NCBI RefSeq assembly: GCF_010131535.1
Contig: NZ_WUBS01000016.1
Location: forward strand, 62,001-126,000
From: Acerihabitans arboris
GTDB lineage: Bacteria > Pseudomonadota > Gammaproteobacteria > Enterobacterales > Enterobacteriaceae
Reading direction: 5' to 3'
Length of the DNA: 64,000 nt
The position numbers and the translations under genes were made by a program. The notes beneath the pieces are model-generated. The model had not been told where the DNA came from, did not search any database, and saw nothing but the letters and a program-made list of their open reading frames with translations. Below are positions 1 to 7,854 of this stretch, piece by piece. Numbering within the stretch: position 1 is the first letter of the stretch; each line of letters opens with the position of its first letter.

Positions 1-1
1 G

Positions 2-1201
2 ATTGCCCAGATGGTGGGCGCGGGCAAGCTTATCCAACTGCTGTTCGGCCTGAATTACCATGTGGCGGTAGTGCTGGTCGGCATCCTGATGGTGATGTAT
101 GTGCTGTTCGGCGGCATGCTGGCCACCACCTGGGTGCAGATCATCAAGGCGGTGCTGCTGCTGGCGGGAGCCACGTTTATCGCGCTGATGGTGATGAAAA
201 CCGTTAATTTCAGTTTTGATACGCTGTTTTCCGAGGCGATGAAAGTACACGGCAAAGGCGCGGCAATCATGCGCCCGGGCGGGCTGGTCTCGGATCCGGT
301 CTCGGCGCTGTCGCTGGGATTGGCGCTGATGTTCGGCACCGCCGGGCTGCCGCATATCCTGATGCGTTTTTTTACCGTCAGCGACGCCAAGGAAGCGCGC
401 AAGAGCGTGCTGTACGCCACCGGCTTTATGGGTTATTTCTACTTTTTGACCTTTATCATCGGTTTCGGCGCCATCCTGCTGGTCGGCGCCAATCCGGTGT
501 TCAAGGACAGTACCGGCGCGCTGATAGGCGGCGCCAATATGGCGGCGATCCATTTGGCGAACGCGGTGGGCGGCAATTTCTTCCTGGGCTTTATCTCGGC
601 GGTGGCTTTCGCCACTATCCTGGCGGTAGTGGCCGGCCTGACCCTGGCCGGGGCGTCGGCGGTCTCCCACGATCTTTATGCCAGCGTCATCAAGAAGGGC
701 AAGGCCACCGAGCGCGATGAGCTGCGGGTATCAAAAATCACCGTGCTGATCCTGGGCGTCGTCGCCATCGGCCTGGGGATTTTGTTCGAGAACCAGAATA
801 TCGCCTTTATGGTGGGGCTGGCCTTCTCCATCGCCGCCAGCTGTAACTTCCCTATAATCCTGCTGTCGATGTACTGGTCGAAGCTGACCACGCGCGGCGC
901 GATGGTGGGCGGCTGGCTGGGGCTGATTACCGCCGTGGCGCTGATGATCCTGGGGCCGACCGTTTGGGTAAAAGTGCTGGGCCATGCCACGCCGATTTAT
1001 CCTTATGAATACCCGGCGCTATTCTCGATGCTGGTGGCGTTTATCGGTATCTGGCTATTTTCCATTACCGATACCTCGGCACAGGCGACCAAAGAGCGCG
1101 CCCTGTTCTTTGCCCAGTTTATCCGCTCGCAGACCGGCGTGCATGAACCCGCCGCCGTCAGCGCGCAAGCGCCCGCTCCGGCAAGCTTCAAAAAGGCCTG
1201 A
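2..1201 (+). CDS. actP: Cation/acetate symporter ActP, 5' end outside window
   Basis: This is a sodium:solute symporter family membrane protein that takes up acetate and other short monocarboxylates. The reading frame is open from base 2, so the first ATG at 11 is internal and about 150 N-terminal residues lie outside the window; 399 residues remain of about 549. The visible part matches E. coli ActP almost throughout, including the stretches [27 protein letters not shown] and [26 protein letters not shown]. Several hydrophobic helices are evident. In E. coli actP follows acs and yjcH, which would lie to the left. A strong terminator follows directly. Identification is secure; only the N-terminus cannot be checked. 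Confidence 0.96.
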   Translation: MAQMVGAGKLIQLLFGLNYHVAVVLVGILMVMYVLFGGMLATTWVQIIKAVLLLAGATFIALMVMKTVNFSFDTLFSEAMKVHGKGAAIMRPGGLVSDPVSALSLGLALMFGTAGLPHILMRFFTVSDAKEARKSVLYATGFMGYFYFLTFIIGFGAILLVGANPVFKDSTGALIGGANMAAIHLANAVGGNFFLGFISAVAFATILAVVAGLTLAGASAVSHDLYASVIKKGKATERDELRVSKITVLILGVVAIGLGILFENQNIAFMVGLAFSIAASCNFPIILLSMYWSKLTTRGAMVGGWLGLITAVALMILGPTVWVKVLGHATPIYPYEYPALFSMLVAFIGIWLFSITDTSAQATKERALFFAQFIRSQTGVHEPAAVSAQAPAPASFKKA

Positions 1202-1221
1202 CTGGCCTGCGGGAAAAAACC

Positions 1222-1246
1222 AAGGCGCCCCAGGCGCCTTTTTTTT
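1222..1246 (+). terminator. Rho-independent terminator of actP
   Basis: A perfect 8-bp stem (1222-1229 with 1233-1240, loop CCA) is followed by eight T residues counting the stem end. It lies 20 bp after the actP stop. Its T tract runs into the stop codon of the convergent lrgB-type gene, and the A-rich left flank (GGGAAAAAAC) could let it work in both directions. Confidence 0.85.
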
Positions 1247-1934
1247 ACCACATCAGGTGGCCAATCAGCGGCGCCACCAGTACCGTGACCACTCCCGCCA
1301 GCATCATCACCAGGCTTGAGACCACGCCCTCCTCCCGGCCCATCTCATAAGCGCGCGCGGTGCCCGCGCCGTGTGATGACGCGCCCAGCCCGGCGCCTTT
1401 GGCCATCTTGCCCGTCACCGACAGGCGCAGGAAAACAATATCGCCAATCGCCATGCCGAACACGCCGGTAATGACCACGAACAGCGCCACCAGATCCGGC
1501 TGGCCGCCCATCTGCCTGGCCGCCTCAAGCGCGAACGGCGTGGTAATCGAGCGCACCGCCAGGCTGCGCTGAATCACCTCCGGCAATGCCAGCAGGCGCG
1601 CCAGCCACACCGAACTGATCACCGCCACCAGGGTGGCGGTGATGACACCGGCGCCGAGCGACAGCCAGTGCTGGCGGATAATCGACAGGTTCTCGTACAC
1701 CGGCACCGCAAACGCGATGGTAGCCGGCCCCAGCAGCCAAAGCAGCCAATGGGTCTCCACCAGATAGTGCTGATAGGAAACATGGGTCACCGCCAGCAAT
1801 GCCACCAGCACCGCCGGGGTAAAAATCAGCGGCATCAGCAGCAGATGATGATAATGGCGATACAGGTTTTTATTGGCAAAATACAAGACCAGCGTCACAA
1901 ACAGACAGACAATGCCCAGGATAAGATCAATCAT
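1245..1934 (-). CDS. LrgB/CidB/YohK-family membrane protein
   Basis: This 229-residue, very hydrophobic protein has about six to seven predicted membrane helices. It carries the LrgB-family signatures VRSITTPFALEAARQMGG (about residues 127-144) and the glycine-rich GLGASSHGAGTARA (about 183-196). The family partners LrgA/CidA proteins in holin-like or metabolite-export roles, studied in Staphylococcus (cell lysis) and as pyruvate or glycolate carriers elsewhere. Its start overlaps the lrgA-type stop by 8 bp, which suggests translational coupling. Length is typical. The transported substrate cannot be told from sequence, so no symbol is given. Confidence 0.88.
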   Translation of the reverse strand: MIDLILGIVCLFVTLVLYFANKNLYRHYHHLLLMPLIFTPAVLVALLAVTHVSYQHYLVETHWLLWLLGPATIAFAVPVYENLSIIRQHWLSLGAGVITATLVAVISSVWLARLLALPEVIQRSLAVRSITTPFALEAARQMGGQPDLVALFVVITGVFGMAIGDIVFLRLSVTGKMAKGAGLGASSHGAGTARAYEMGREEGVVSSLVMMLAGVVTVLVAPLIGHLMW

Positions 1935-2349
1935 GATGGGTTTTCCTGCGCGTGAGCCACTGCTCGAAACGATAAACCCGGTCGACCACCATGCCCGTTA
2001 TGCCCAAGACCAAGACGGTGCTGACGGCAATCACCACAAAAATACGCCAGCCGTCCACCATCAGCAGTTGGGTGTAGTTGATTACCGCCACCACCGCGGG
2101 CACAAAAAACAGCAGCATCTCCGCCAGCAGCCAGCGCGCGCCTTCCGCCACCCAGTTTAACTGCACAACGCCCGATAAAATCAACGCCAGCAGCATAAAC
2201 ATGCCCACCACATTGGCGGGCAGCGGCAGATGAAAACGCGCGACCAATTGTTGGGCAATCAGGAACAGGCCGACATATAGCCCCACCTGCAATAGCAGTT
2301 GACATTGCAGTACGCGCAGCGGCATGTTGATACGCCCCGGCAACAGCAT
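1927..2349 (-). CDS. LrgA/CidA/YohJ-family holin-like membrane protein
   Basis: This 140-residue protein has four predicted membrane helices and the family motif LPLPANVVGMFMLLALIL at about residues 41-58. The start at 2349 is preceded by AAGGA at 7-nt spacing, which supports it over the internal methionine eight codons on. It is the first gene of a two-gene operon with the LrgB-type gene and is transcribed divergently from a LysR-type gene. That is the layout of cidAB with cidR. It is expected in the inner membrane as an oligomeric partner of the LrgB protein. The physiological role in enterobacteria is not settled. Confidence 0.85.
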   Translation of the reverse strand: MLLPGRINMPLRVLQCQLLLQVGLYVGLFLIAQQLVARFHLPLPANVVGMFMLLALILSGVVQLNWVAEGARWLLAEMLLFFVPAVVAVINYTQLLMVDGWRIFVVIAVSTVLVLGITGMVVDRVYRFEQWLTRRKTHHD

Positions 2350-2431
2350 GATCAGGTCCTTTTAGCGATAAAGAAGAAGCATTATAGGCGGGCGGGAAAA
2401 CCTGCATAAAATGAATTAATATCATGAGTAT

Positions 2432-2454
2432 CATTACCAATCGGAATAGTAATG
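2432..2454. promoter_or_regulatory. Inverted repeat overlapping LysR start codon (candidate CidR-type operator)
   Basis: CATTAC (2432-2437) and GTAATG (2449-2454) form a perfect 6-bp inverted repeat with an 11-bp spacer, the T-N11-A geometry of LysR-family sites. The right arm contains the ATG of the LysR gene (2452-2454). The 100-bp divergent intergenic region (2350-2451) is AT-rich around it. Function as an autoregulatory operator is inferred. Confidence 0.45.
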
Positions 2455-3354
2455 GACATACGTACCCTGCGGTATTTTGTGGAAGTGGTCAGGCAGCAAA
2501 GCTTTACCCGGGCGGCGCAGACGTTATTCGTTACCCAGCCCACCATCAGCAAGATGCTGAAGCACCTGGAAGAAGAACTGGACTGCACCTTGCTGATCCG
2601 CGAAGGCCGCCAACTGCGCCTGACCGACAGCGGCCAGGCGGTCTATAGCCGCGGGCTCGGCATCCTGGATCAATTCCGCCAGCTGGAGGCGGAGCTGGAG
2701 GATATCGGCTCGCTGAAAAAAGGCCGCCTGCGGCTGGGCATTCCGCCTATGGTCGGCACGCAGATGGCCGACCTGATCCGGGATTTTCGCCGCAAGTATC
2801 CGGGCATAGAACTGCAGATCGCCGAATTCGGCGGGTTAACGGTGCAGCAGGCGGTGCTGTCCGGCGAGCTGGATCTGGCGCTGACCGCCCTGACGGCCGA
2901 TACCCAGGACGCCCTGACCGTACTGCCGGTGTTTAGCCATCCGCTGTGCGCGGTAGTGCCGCGCGCCGCGCCGTGGCTTGAGCGCGACACGGTGCCTTTC
3001 ATCGAGCTGGGCGACTGGCCGATATTGATTTATAACGAAGACTTTGCGCTGTACCGGCAGTTAATCACCGCCTTCCAGGCCGAAGGCATTAATCCGCAAA
3101 TTGCGGTACGCAGCGGGCAATGGGATTTCCTGGCGGCCATGGTGGAGGCGGGCATCGGCATCGCCATCCTGCCCGAGCCTATCTGCCGGCGGCTGGATAA
3201 AACCCGGCTGCTGTCGCTGCCGGTGGCGCCGTTGATGATGTGGCAACTGGGGCTTATCTGGCGCCGGGACAGCTATCTGTCGCACGGCGCCCAAGCCTGG
3301 ATAACCGCCTGTCGCCGGCACTGGCCGCAGCCGAGGCCGCCGGTGGCGCGTTAA
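2452..3354 (+). CDS. LysR-family regulator, CidR-like
   Basis: This is a 300-residue LysR-type transcriptional regulator. A winged HTH occupies residues 1-60 (FTRAAQTLFVTQPTISKMLKHLEEEL, with the usual TQPTISK recognition helix) and a periplasmic-binding-like effector domain occupies about 90-290. It sits divergently beside the lrgAB-type pair, the layout of cidR and cidAB, where the regulator responds to acetate or pyruvate overflow. That function here is inferred from position and family. An inverted repeat covers its start codon, which suggests autoregulation. The C-terminal 25 residues are proline- and arginine-rich and probably disordered. Length is normal. Confidence 0.85.
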   Translation: MDIRTLRYFVEVVRQQSFTRAAQTLFVTQPTISKMLKHLEEELDCTLLIREGRQLRLTDSGQAVYSRGLGILDQFRQLEAELEDIGSLKKGRLRLGIPPMVGTQMADLIRDFRRKYPGIELQIAEFGGLTVQQAVLSGELDLALTALTADTQDALTVLPVFSHPLCAVVPRAAPWLERDTVPFIELGDWPILIYNEDFALYRQLITAFQAEGINPQIAVRSGQWDFLAAMVEAGIGIAILPEPICRRLDKTRLLSLPVAPLMMWQLGLIWRRDSYLSHGAQAWITACRRHWPQPRPPVAR

Positions 3355-3484
3355 CACAGGTTAATGCCGCCCTCCGGTCCAGCGCGGCAAAATTCGCAGC
3401 GCCGCGCGCCAGACCGGCCTCGTCTCGGGCTGCCGCAGAGGCAATTCCCGTCCGGCCGGCAGCGCCCCGGGGGAAACCAAACCG

Positions 3485-5131
3485 CTACTCATGCTCGACC
3501 AGCAGCGCCTCGAGCAAATCCAGATCGTGCAGCAGTTTCATCAGGGTTTCATTGCTGATTTTCTGCTGGGCGCGCAGATGATAATACTCGCCCCGCTCGG
3601 CGCGCAGCGCGTTCAGGCGCATGCGCCGCTCCAGGTTTTCCGCCAACAGCGCGTCGCCCTGGTCGCTCTTGCCGTCGATCCGCCGGCGCAGGTTGCCCAC
3701 CACCCGCGCGCCGACCTCGTTGAGCAACTGGCTGTCGATATTCTCCTCCCGATCGTTAACCAGCCGCTCCTGCATTTTACGCAGGCTTTCAATAGCCACT
3801 TCGGCGGCGGCGGCGCGCGCCGTGCGCTCTTCCTTGCGATGCAACGCCTTATCCGACACCACGATGCCGCGCAGCAGCAGCGGCAGCGCAATCACCCCGC
3901 AGATCAGCGAAAACAGGATCACCCCGGCGGCGATAAACACCAGTTGGTAGCGCGAAGGAAACGCGGAGCCGTCGCTCAGCAACAGCGGGATGGAGAGCAC
4001 GCCGGCCAGGGTTATCGCGCCGCGCACCCCGGCAAAGGAGGCGATAAGGATTTCACGCATACTGTAGTCGCCGAATACCATCGGCCGTTTTTTCAAAAAC
4101 CGCTGGCTGAATTTTTTCATCAGCAGCAGCCAGCAAAAACGCAATAGCATCAGCGCCGCGTAGATCACCACGATATCAGTGAACAGCATCCAGGTTTCAA
4201 TGGTCGGGTCCAGCTCGGCCTGGGTGATGGAGGTGGCCAGGATTTCCGGGAACTGCAGGCCCAGCATGATAAACACGATGCCGTTAAACACGAACTCCAG
4301 CATCGCCCAGACGCTGTTGGCGCGCAATCGCATGGCCAGCGGCGCGTTGCGGATGATGCCGGACTGGCCGATGGTCATGCCGGAGGCCACCGCCGCCAGG
4401 ATGCCGGACACGCCGAGATGTTCGGCAATCAGATAGGAGGCGAAGGGCAATAGCAGCAGCAGCACGGTCTGGGTGGCCGGATCGTCGCCGCTCCAGCGGT
4501 TAATCAGGCGCAATGATTTACTGTAGGCCCAGGTCACCGCCACCCCGGCCAGCAAACCGCCGGCCGCCACTTTCACAAACTCCAGCGACGCGCCGCCCAC
4601 GGTAAACACCATGGTGCCCATGGCCACGGCAATGGCGAACTTCAACGAAACCAGGCCCGACGCGTCGTTCATCAGCGCCTCGCCCTGCAGGATATCCATC
4701 AGCTTTTTCGGGATGCGCCCTTCGCCGACGATGCCGGAGAGCGCCACCGCATCGGTGGGCGACAGCACCGCCGCCAGCGCCAGCGCGGCCACCAGCGGGA
4801 TGCCTGGCACCATCCAGTAAATCAGGTATCCGACCCCGACCACGGTAATCAGCACCAGCACCAGGGCCAGCGCCACGATTTCGCCGCCGTGGCGCAGAAA
4901 CTCCCGCGCCGGGGTTTTCCAGCCGTCGGCGAACAGCAGCGGCGGGATAAACAGCACCAGGAACAGCTCCGGATTAAAATCCACATGCAGGCCGAACTGC
5001 GGCCAGGCCAGCAGCGCGCCCAGCGCAATCTGCATTAACGGCAAGGGGATTTGAAACGGGAGAATGCGCGTGATCACGCCCGACAGGGAGACAATCAAGG
5101 TGAGGATCAGAATTGTAAAAAAGATTTCCAT
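3485..5131 (-). CDS. yjcE: CPA1-family Na+/H+ antiporter YjcE
   Basis: This 548-residue monovalent cation:proton antiporter aligns along its length with E. coli YjcE (549 aa). About 12 membrane helices fill residues 1-410. The ion-binding core motifs are SPTDAVALSGIVGEG and GEALMNDASGLVSLKFA, the latter with the Asn-Asp pair. A charged cytoplasmic tail follows (about 415-548) with coiled-coil character. The start at 5131 (MEIFFTIL) has AAGG upstream and matches the E. coli N-terminus; a longer frame to 5158 adds nine residues unlike the family. The gene keeps the E. coli position between ghxP and actP. The 130 bp between it and the convergent LysR gene shows no gene or clear terminator. Confidence 0.94.
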   Translation of the reverse strand: MEIFFTILILTLIVSLSGVITRILPFQIPLPLMQIALGALLAWPQFGLHVDFNPELFLVLFIPPLLFADGWKTPAREFLRHGGEIVALALVLVLITVVGVGYLIYWMVPGIPLVAALALAAVLSPTDAVALSGIVGEGRIPKKLMDILQGEALMNDASGLVSLKFAIAVAMGTMVFTVGGASLEFVKVAAGGLLAGVAVTWAYSKSLRLINRWSGDDPATQTVLLLLLPFASYLIAEHLGVSGILAAVASGMTIGQSGIIRNAPLAMRLRANSVWAMLEFVFNGIVFIMLGLQFPEILATSITQAELDPTIETWMLFTDIVVIYAALMLLRFCWLLLMKKFSQRFLKKRPMVFGDYSMREILIASFAGVRGAITLAGVLSIPLLLSDGSAFPSRYQLVFIAAGVILFSLICGVIALPLLLRGIVVSDKALHRKEERTARAAAAEVAIESLRKMQERLVNDREENIDSQLLNEVGARVVGNLRRRIDGKSDQGDALLAENLERRMRLNALRAERGEYYHLRAQQKISNETLMKLLHDLDLLEALLVEHE

Positions 5132-5451
5132 GCGTACCTTAGTCTGTCCCTCTGGCAACGTTTACCGTCCGGCCCGGGAGGGTCCTGGCCTAAAACGCGA
5201 GTTTTGATAGTAGATCATTTTGGCAAAAGTTAAAAACCGGTTATCGGCCATGGGCGGCTTTTTTTTATGCCGGCGGGCGAAATGCCGGCGGGGGAAGACC
5301 AGAAAAAGCCGCGCCGGTTGAGGAAGCCGGTACGGCCTGGGCGAACGGCAGGACAAGGCGAGGTCTGCCCGCCGGCGCAGCGGCGGACCGCGCCGGGTCA
5401 GCGTGATAAAACGCGCGAAGCCGGATCAGCGCATCATGATGGAGTGGCGCG
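5132..5451. other. Intergenic region between ghxP and yjcE
   Basis: No gene is supported in these 320 bp. There are two direct copies of an 11-bp sequence (ATGCCGGCGGG at 5267-5277 and 5282-5292) beside a run of eight T (5259-5266). The T run has no convincing stem before it, so no terminator is called. The yjcE promoter presumably lies near 5160-5240. Confidence 0.4.
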
Positions 5452-6819
5452 TCAGATGGCCCAGCCGCCGGCATAAAAAGTCACCAGCGCCACGGCGATA
5501 ACCACCGTGCCGGCGTTAAGCTTGCGCCACTCGCCGGCAAAAACCCGGCCGATAACCAATGCGCCGAAACCCAGCATGATGCCGGTGACGATATTGCAGG
5601 TGAGCACGATAAAGGTGGCGCACAGCAGCCCGGACATGGCATCGACAAAATCACTGAAATCCAGTTTGGCGACGTTGCCGAGCATCAGCAGGCCGACATA
5701 CATCAGCGCGGGCGCGGTGGCATAACCCGGCACCAGATAGGACAACGGCGATAAAAACAGGATAACCAGGAACAGCAGGCCGACGACGGTCGCGGTCAGG
5801 CCGGTCTTGCCGCCGGCGGCGGTCCCGGCGGCGGATTCGATATACACCGCGGCGGGCGACGCGCCCACCAGCGACGAAAAAATGCTGCTCAGGGAATCCG
5901 CCGTCAGCGCCCGGCCGCCGTTGATAATCTGTCCGTCCTTATCCAGCAGGTTGGCCTGCCCGGCCACCGCGCGAATGGTGCCGGTGGCGTCGAACACCGC
6001 CGTCATCACCAGCGCCAGCACGCTGGGCAATACCGCCGGCTGCAATGCGCCTGCGATATCCAGGTTAAAAATCAGCGAATGGCCCCCGGCGTCGGACAGG
6101 GTCGGCAGGGCAAACAGCCCGCGATAGCTGACCTGGGGATCAAACATCAGGCCCAGCAATGAGATGGCGACGATCACCAGCAGGATGCCGCCCGGCACCT
6201 TGCGTTTTTCCAGGCCGAAAATAGCCGCCAGACCCACCAGCGACATCATCGCAGGGAAAGAGGCGAAGTCGCCCAATGCCACCGGCAGGCCCTCGATTGG
6301 GTTTTTGACCACCAGCCCGACGCCGTTGGCGGCGATGATCAGCAAAAACAGGCCGATACCGATACCGGTGCCGTGGGCCACGCCCATGGGCAGGTTATGC
6401 AGGATCCACGAACGGATGCCGGTGGCGGAAATCAGCGTAAACGCCACCCCCATCAGGAATACCGCGCCCAACGCCACCGGCACGCTGATATGCTGGCCCA
6501 GCACCAGGCTGAAGGCGGTAAAGGCAGTGAGGGAAATGGCGCAGCCGATAGCCATCGGCAGGTTGGCCCACAGCCCCATCAAGAGCGATCCGAACGCCGC
6601 CACCAGGCAGGTGGCGACAAATACCGCCGCCGGGGGAAACCCCGACTTGCCCAACATGCCGGGTACCACGATCACCGAGTAGACCATGGCCAAAAAGGTC
6701 GTCAGGCCGGCTAATAATTCCTGGCGCACGCTGCTGCCCCGCGCGGAAATGTTAAACCAGGCATCAAGCCAGGAGCGCGGCCGGACGTTTTCGTTCGCCG
6801 GATGGATGGAACTGGACAT
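5452..6819 (-). CDS. ghxP: Guanine/hypoxanthine permease GhxP
   Basis: This 455-residue NCS2/AzgA-type purine permease (formerly YjcD) imports guanine and hypoxanthine with protons in E. coli. It has about 13-14 membrane helices. Conserved motifs include [18 protein letters not shown] near the N-terminus, [18 protein letters not shown] near residue 275 and [20 protein letters not shown] near 325, all close to E. coli GhxP. The gene keeps the E. coli position upstream of yjcE. The paralogue GhxQ is similar, but synteny favours GhxP. The upstream 130 bp shows no PurR box that I can recognise. Confidence 0.94.
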   Translation of the reverse strand: MSSSIHPANENVRPRSWLDAWFNISARGSSVRQELLAGLTTFLAMVYSVIVVPGMLGKSGFPPAAVFVATCLVAAFGSLLMGLWANLPMAIGCAISLTAFTAFSLVLGQHISVPVALGAVFLMGVAFTLISATGIRSWILHNLPMGVAHGTGIGIGLFLLIIAANGVGLVVKNPIEGLPVALGDFASFPAMMSLVGLAAIFGLEKRKVPGGILLVIVAISLLGLMFDPQVSYRGLFALPTLSDAGGHSLIFNLDIAGALQPAVLPSVLALVMTAVFDATGTIRAVAGQANLLDKDGQIINGGRALTADSLSSIFSSLVGASPAAVYIESAAGTAAGGKTGLTATVVGLLFLVILFLSPLSYLVPGYATAPALMYVGLLMLGNVAKLDFSDFVDAMSGLLCATFIVLTCNIVTGIMLGFGALVIGRVFAGEWRKLNAGTVVIAVALVTFYAGGWAI

Positions 6820-6952
6820 AAAAAATCCCCTGGAGTTATGCTCTTATCGTCACCACGCGCCGTAGCGACCCTGATGATATGACCGTGCGAGGGCGGGGAT
6901 TATCCTGCCCTAGGCGGGGGGATTTCAACCGAAAATTCCACTAGCTGACAAA

Positions 6953-7642
6953 TTATTGATTTGGATTGGGTACCGGCGCCGGCGAGGGTTGCTGTTCGCG
7001 AATTTTTGCCCGTTGATAAGCCGGACGCTGTTGCAGTTTGTCAAGATAGGCCCGTATCGCCGGATAACCCTCGATGCCGACGCGCGACGCCATACCCTCC
7101 AGCGGAAAACTCATCTGGATATCCGCCGCGCTGAACCTTTCGCCCGCGAACCAGGGATGCTGGCCCAGATGGTTTTCCAGATACCGGCCATGGTTGAGCA
7201 ACTGCGGATCCAGATATTTCTGCGCGACCCCCCTCCCCATCGCCGCCCCGATGGGCCGCACCAGCAGCGGCACCGGCGGTTTGCCCAGCATGCCGAAAAT
7301 CAGCTTCATCACCAGCAACGGCATTAACGACCCCTCGGCGTAGTGCAGCCAGTAACGATACCGCACCCAGTCATCACCGTGGCTGTCCCGCGGCGAAAGC
7401 AGATGCGCGCTGTCATAGCGATCCTCCGCATAATCGATAATGGCCCCCGACTCCGCCAGCGTTAGCGCGCCGTCGGTGATAATGGGCGACTTGCCCAGCG
7501 GATGGATTTTCTTTAATGATTCCGGCGCCAGCATGGTTTTTTCCCGCTGGTAATAAATAACGTCGTAAGACAGGCCAAGCTCTTCAAACAGCCACAGAAT
7601 ACGGTGTGAACGTGATTTGTTCAGATGGTGGACGGTTAACAT
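6953..7642 (-). CDS. Glutathione S-transferase family protein
   Basis: This 229-residue soluble protein has an N-terminal thioredoxin-fold domain (about 1-82) and a C-terminal helical domain (about 90-210). The start MLTVHHLNKSRSHRILWLFEELG resembles enterobacterial GSTs that place Ser or Asn at the glutathione thiol; the GALTLAESGAI segment is the usual gamma-glutamyl-binding motif with its ES pair. The start at 7642 has GGAG at 7-nt spacing. The open frame continues upstream to 7933, but that extension has no family resemblance and would overlap the TonB-receptor stop. It is the first gene to the left of the siderophore set and probably unrelated to it. The substrate is unknown. Confidence 0.85.
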   Translation of the reverse strand: MLTVHHLNKSRSHRILWLFEELGLSYDVIYYQREKTMLAPESLKKIHPLGKSPIITDGALTLAESGAIIDYAEDRYDSAHLLSPRDSHGDDWVRYRYWLHYAEGSLMPLLVMKLIFGMLGKPPVPLLVRPIGAAMGRGVAQKYLDPQLLNHGRYLENHLGQHPWFAGERFSAADIQMSFPLEGMASRVGIEGYPAIRAYLDKLQQRPAYQRAKIREQQPSPAPVPNPNQ

Positions 7643-7799
7643 CGCGCGCTCCTTCAGGGAAATTCCTGTTATTACTGTAGACCACCGGCGAGCCGTCAGG
7701 CCGGATAAACCACTCCCGGCGCGCTGTTTAATATGTACCGTACCCCACCCGGCCACAACATCGATCGCGTCGCTATGCCACATGCGCCCCGGTCTTTCA

Positions 7800-7836
7800 A
7801 TAAAAAAAACCGCACGGGCCGGGACCGGTGCGGTTT
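7800..7836 (-). terminator. Terminator of the TonB-dependent receptor gene
   Basis: Complementary arms AAACCGCAC (7807-7815) and GTGCGGTTT (7828-7836) enclose a 12-nt loop. On the minus strand the stem ends in a run of eight T. It lies 19 bp beyond the receptor stop codon. Confidence 0.85.
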
Positions 7837-7854
7837 GTTTATGCCGACGTCTTA

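Noticed and set aside
5259..5266. Run of eight T after ghxP/yjcE junction as a terminator
   Set aside because: The preceding sequence does not form a convincing GC-rich stem.
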